Source: Sanderia malayensis (taxonomy: Eukaryota > Cnidaria > Scyphozoa > Semaeostomeae > Pelagiidae). Taken from it: a DNA stretch of 64,000 nucleotides. The stretch's first letter is position 1. Every line of letters begins with the position of its first letter. This document shows, one piece after another, positions 63,801-64,000 of the stretch. Location of the stretch: contig RQOL01000430.1 in the NCBI GenBank assembly GCA_013076295.1, positions 62,001 to 126,000 of the forward strand. Direction: 5' to 3'. The notes under the pieces were generated by a model, which saw nothing but the letters and a program-made list of their open reading frames with translations, did no database searches and was not told the origin of the DNA. Made by a program: the position numbers and the translations under genes.

Positions 63801-64000
63801 CCACAACTAAAACTATATGGAATGCATCTTTGGTTACGTCTTTTCACTGATATTGACACCCATTCCCACACTTTACGCATGAATCCATGTAACTGCAGGT
63901 TAAAGGTATTAAAAAATACCCTTATTTACTTGTTTTCAGTGATATTAACATTTATTCCCACAATTTACACATGAATCCGATATTAACGTTCGTTCCCACA
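57801..64000 (+). repeat. 7.93-kb tandem HOR, unit 2 (cut by the window end)
   Basis: Second copy of the 49871-57800 unit. It retains the 130-bp short-plus-long pair missing from unit 1, so downstream positions are offset by 8060 (55841 aligns with 63901). It is the longest, most similar tandem pair I can see, so probably the most recent large duplication in the window. Confidence 0.88.

Larger units (their letters stand above)
1..64000 (+). repeat. Two-module (38/92-bp) satellite array filling the window
   Basis: Every part of the window except six 178-bp inserts is made of tandem modules sharing the core ATTCCCACAATTTACACATG followed by AATCC. Long modules are about 92 bp and short ones about 38 bp. 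They abut directly, with no unique spacer. All modules I read are on the plus strand and I saw no inverted block. Variation is mainly substitutions, plus whole-module gains and losses. Lengths of 38, 92 and 130 bp are not multiples of three, so no coding frame can persist. The array is open at both ends. The family is not one I recognise. The module structure is seen directly; calling it heterochromatic satellite is inference. Confidence 0.97.

Noticed and set aside
1..64000. CENP-B box as evidence of a centromere
   Set aside because: I found no match to TTCGNNNNANNCGGG on either strand in the modules or the insert; the TTCGGGCG of the insert does not fit. Centromere identity cannot be claimed from the sequence.
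1..64000. Telomeric repeats, rRNA or tRNA genes
   Set aside because: No short telomeric arrays, no conserved rRNA stretches and no cloverleaf-like segments were seen.

Overview
The whole 64-kb window is satellite DNA. I find no gene, rRNA, tRNA, CRISPR array or bacterial feature in it. It is AT-rich (roughly two-thirds A+T by eye) and runs off both ends of the window, so the array is longer than 64 kb. This size and multi-level repetition point to a eukaryotic heterochromatic, pericentromeric or subtelomeric block from a long-read assembly. I do not recognise the satellite family and cannot name the species. CpG is retained in most modules.

The array is built from two related modules, all in the same orientation. 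The long module (L) is about 92 bp and the short module (S) about 38 bp. Both begin with a core of the form ATTCCCACAATTTACACATG-AATCC and end in GATATTAAC-ATT/GTT. S equals L with an internal 54 bp removed. Recognisable subtypes follow a preferred order: E(L)-F(S)-C(L)-D(L)-A(S)-B(L)-G(S)-E. No length is a multiple of three, so reading frames do not persist.

Modules are assembled into nested higher-order repeats (HORs). From the left: a mixed block (1-2384); a 2.58-kb tandem duplication (about 2385-7542); a 5.39-kb tandem duplication (about 5490-16250); a mixed block (16250-18830); a 1.93-kb HOR array (18831-27202); a block (27203-32664) that recurs about 23.7 kb downstream; a partial 1.93-kb HOR (33196-35390); a 2.46-kb duplication (36950-40290); 522-bp HOR clusters (40196-41200, 42207-43200, 46481-47610, 56017-57265); and a recent 7.93-kb tandem duplication (about 49870 to the window end).

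The one element foreign to the satellite is a 178-bp GC-richer insert, present six times and only between 3003 and 12908. It has a 38-bp imperfect palindrome followed by two 61-bp direct repeats. It sits at identical junctions in every copy and replaces 150 bp of array. Read on the minus strand, its end resembles a Helitron 3' terminus: stem-loop, 10 nt, CTAG, then T at a host A|T site. My best hypothesis is a non-autonomous Helitron-like fragment captured once and then copied by the satellite's own duplications. Large length differences between HOR copies that I checked are whole-module sums (76, 130, 222, 1112 bp), consistent with in-register unequal exchange. A cluster of one-base deletions at about 13970-15850 looks like unpolished consensus rather than biology.
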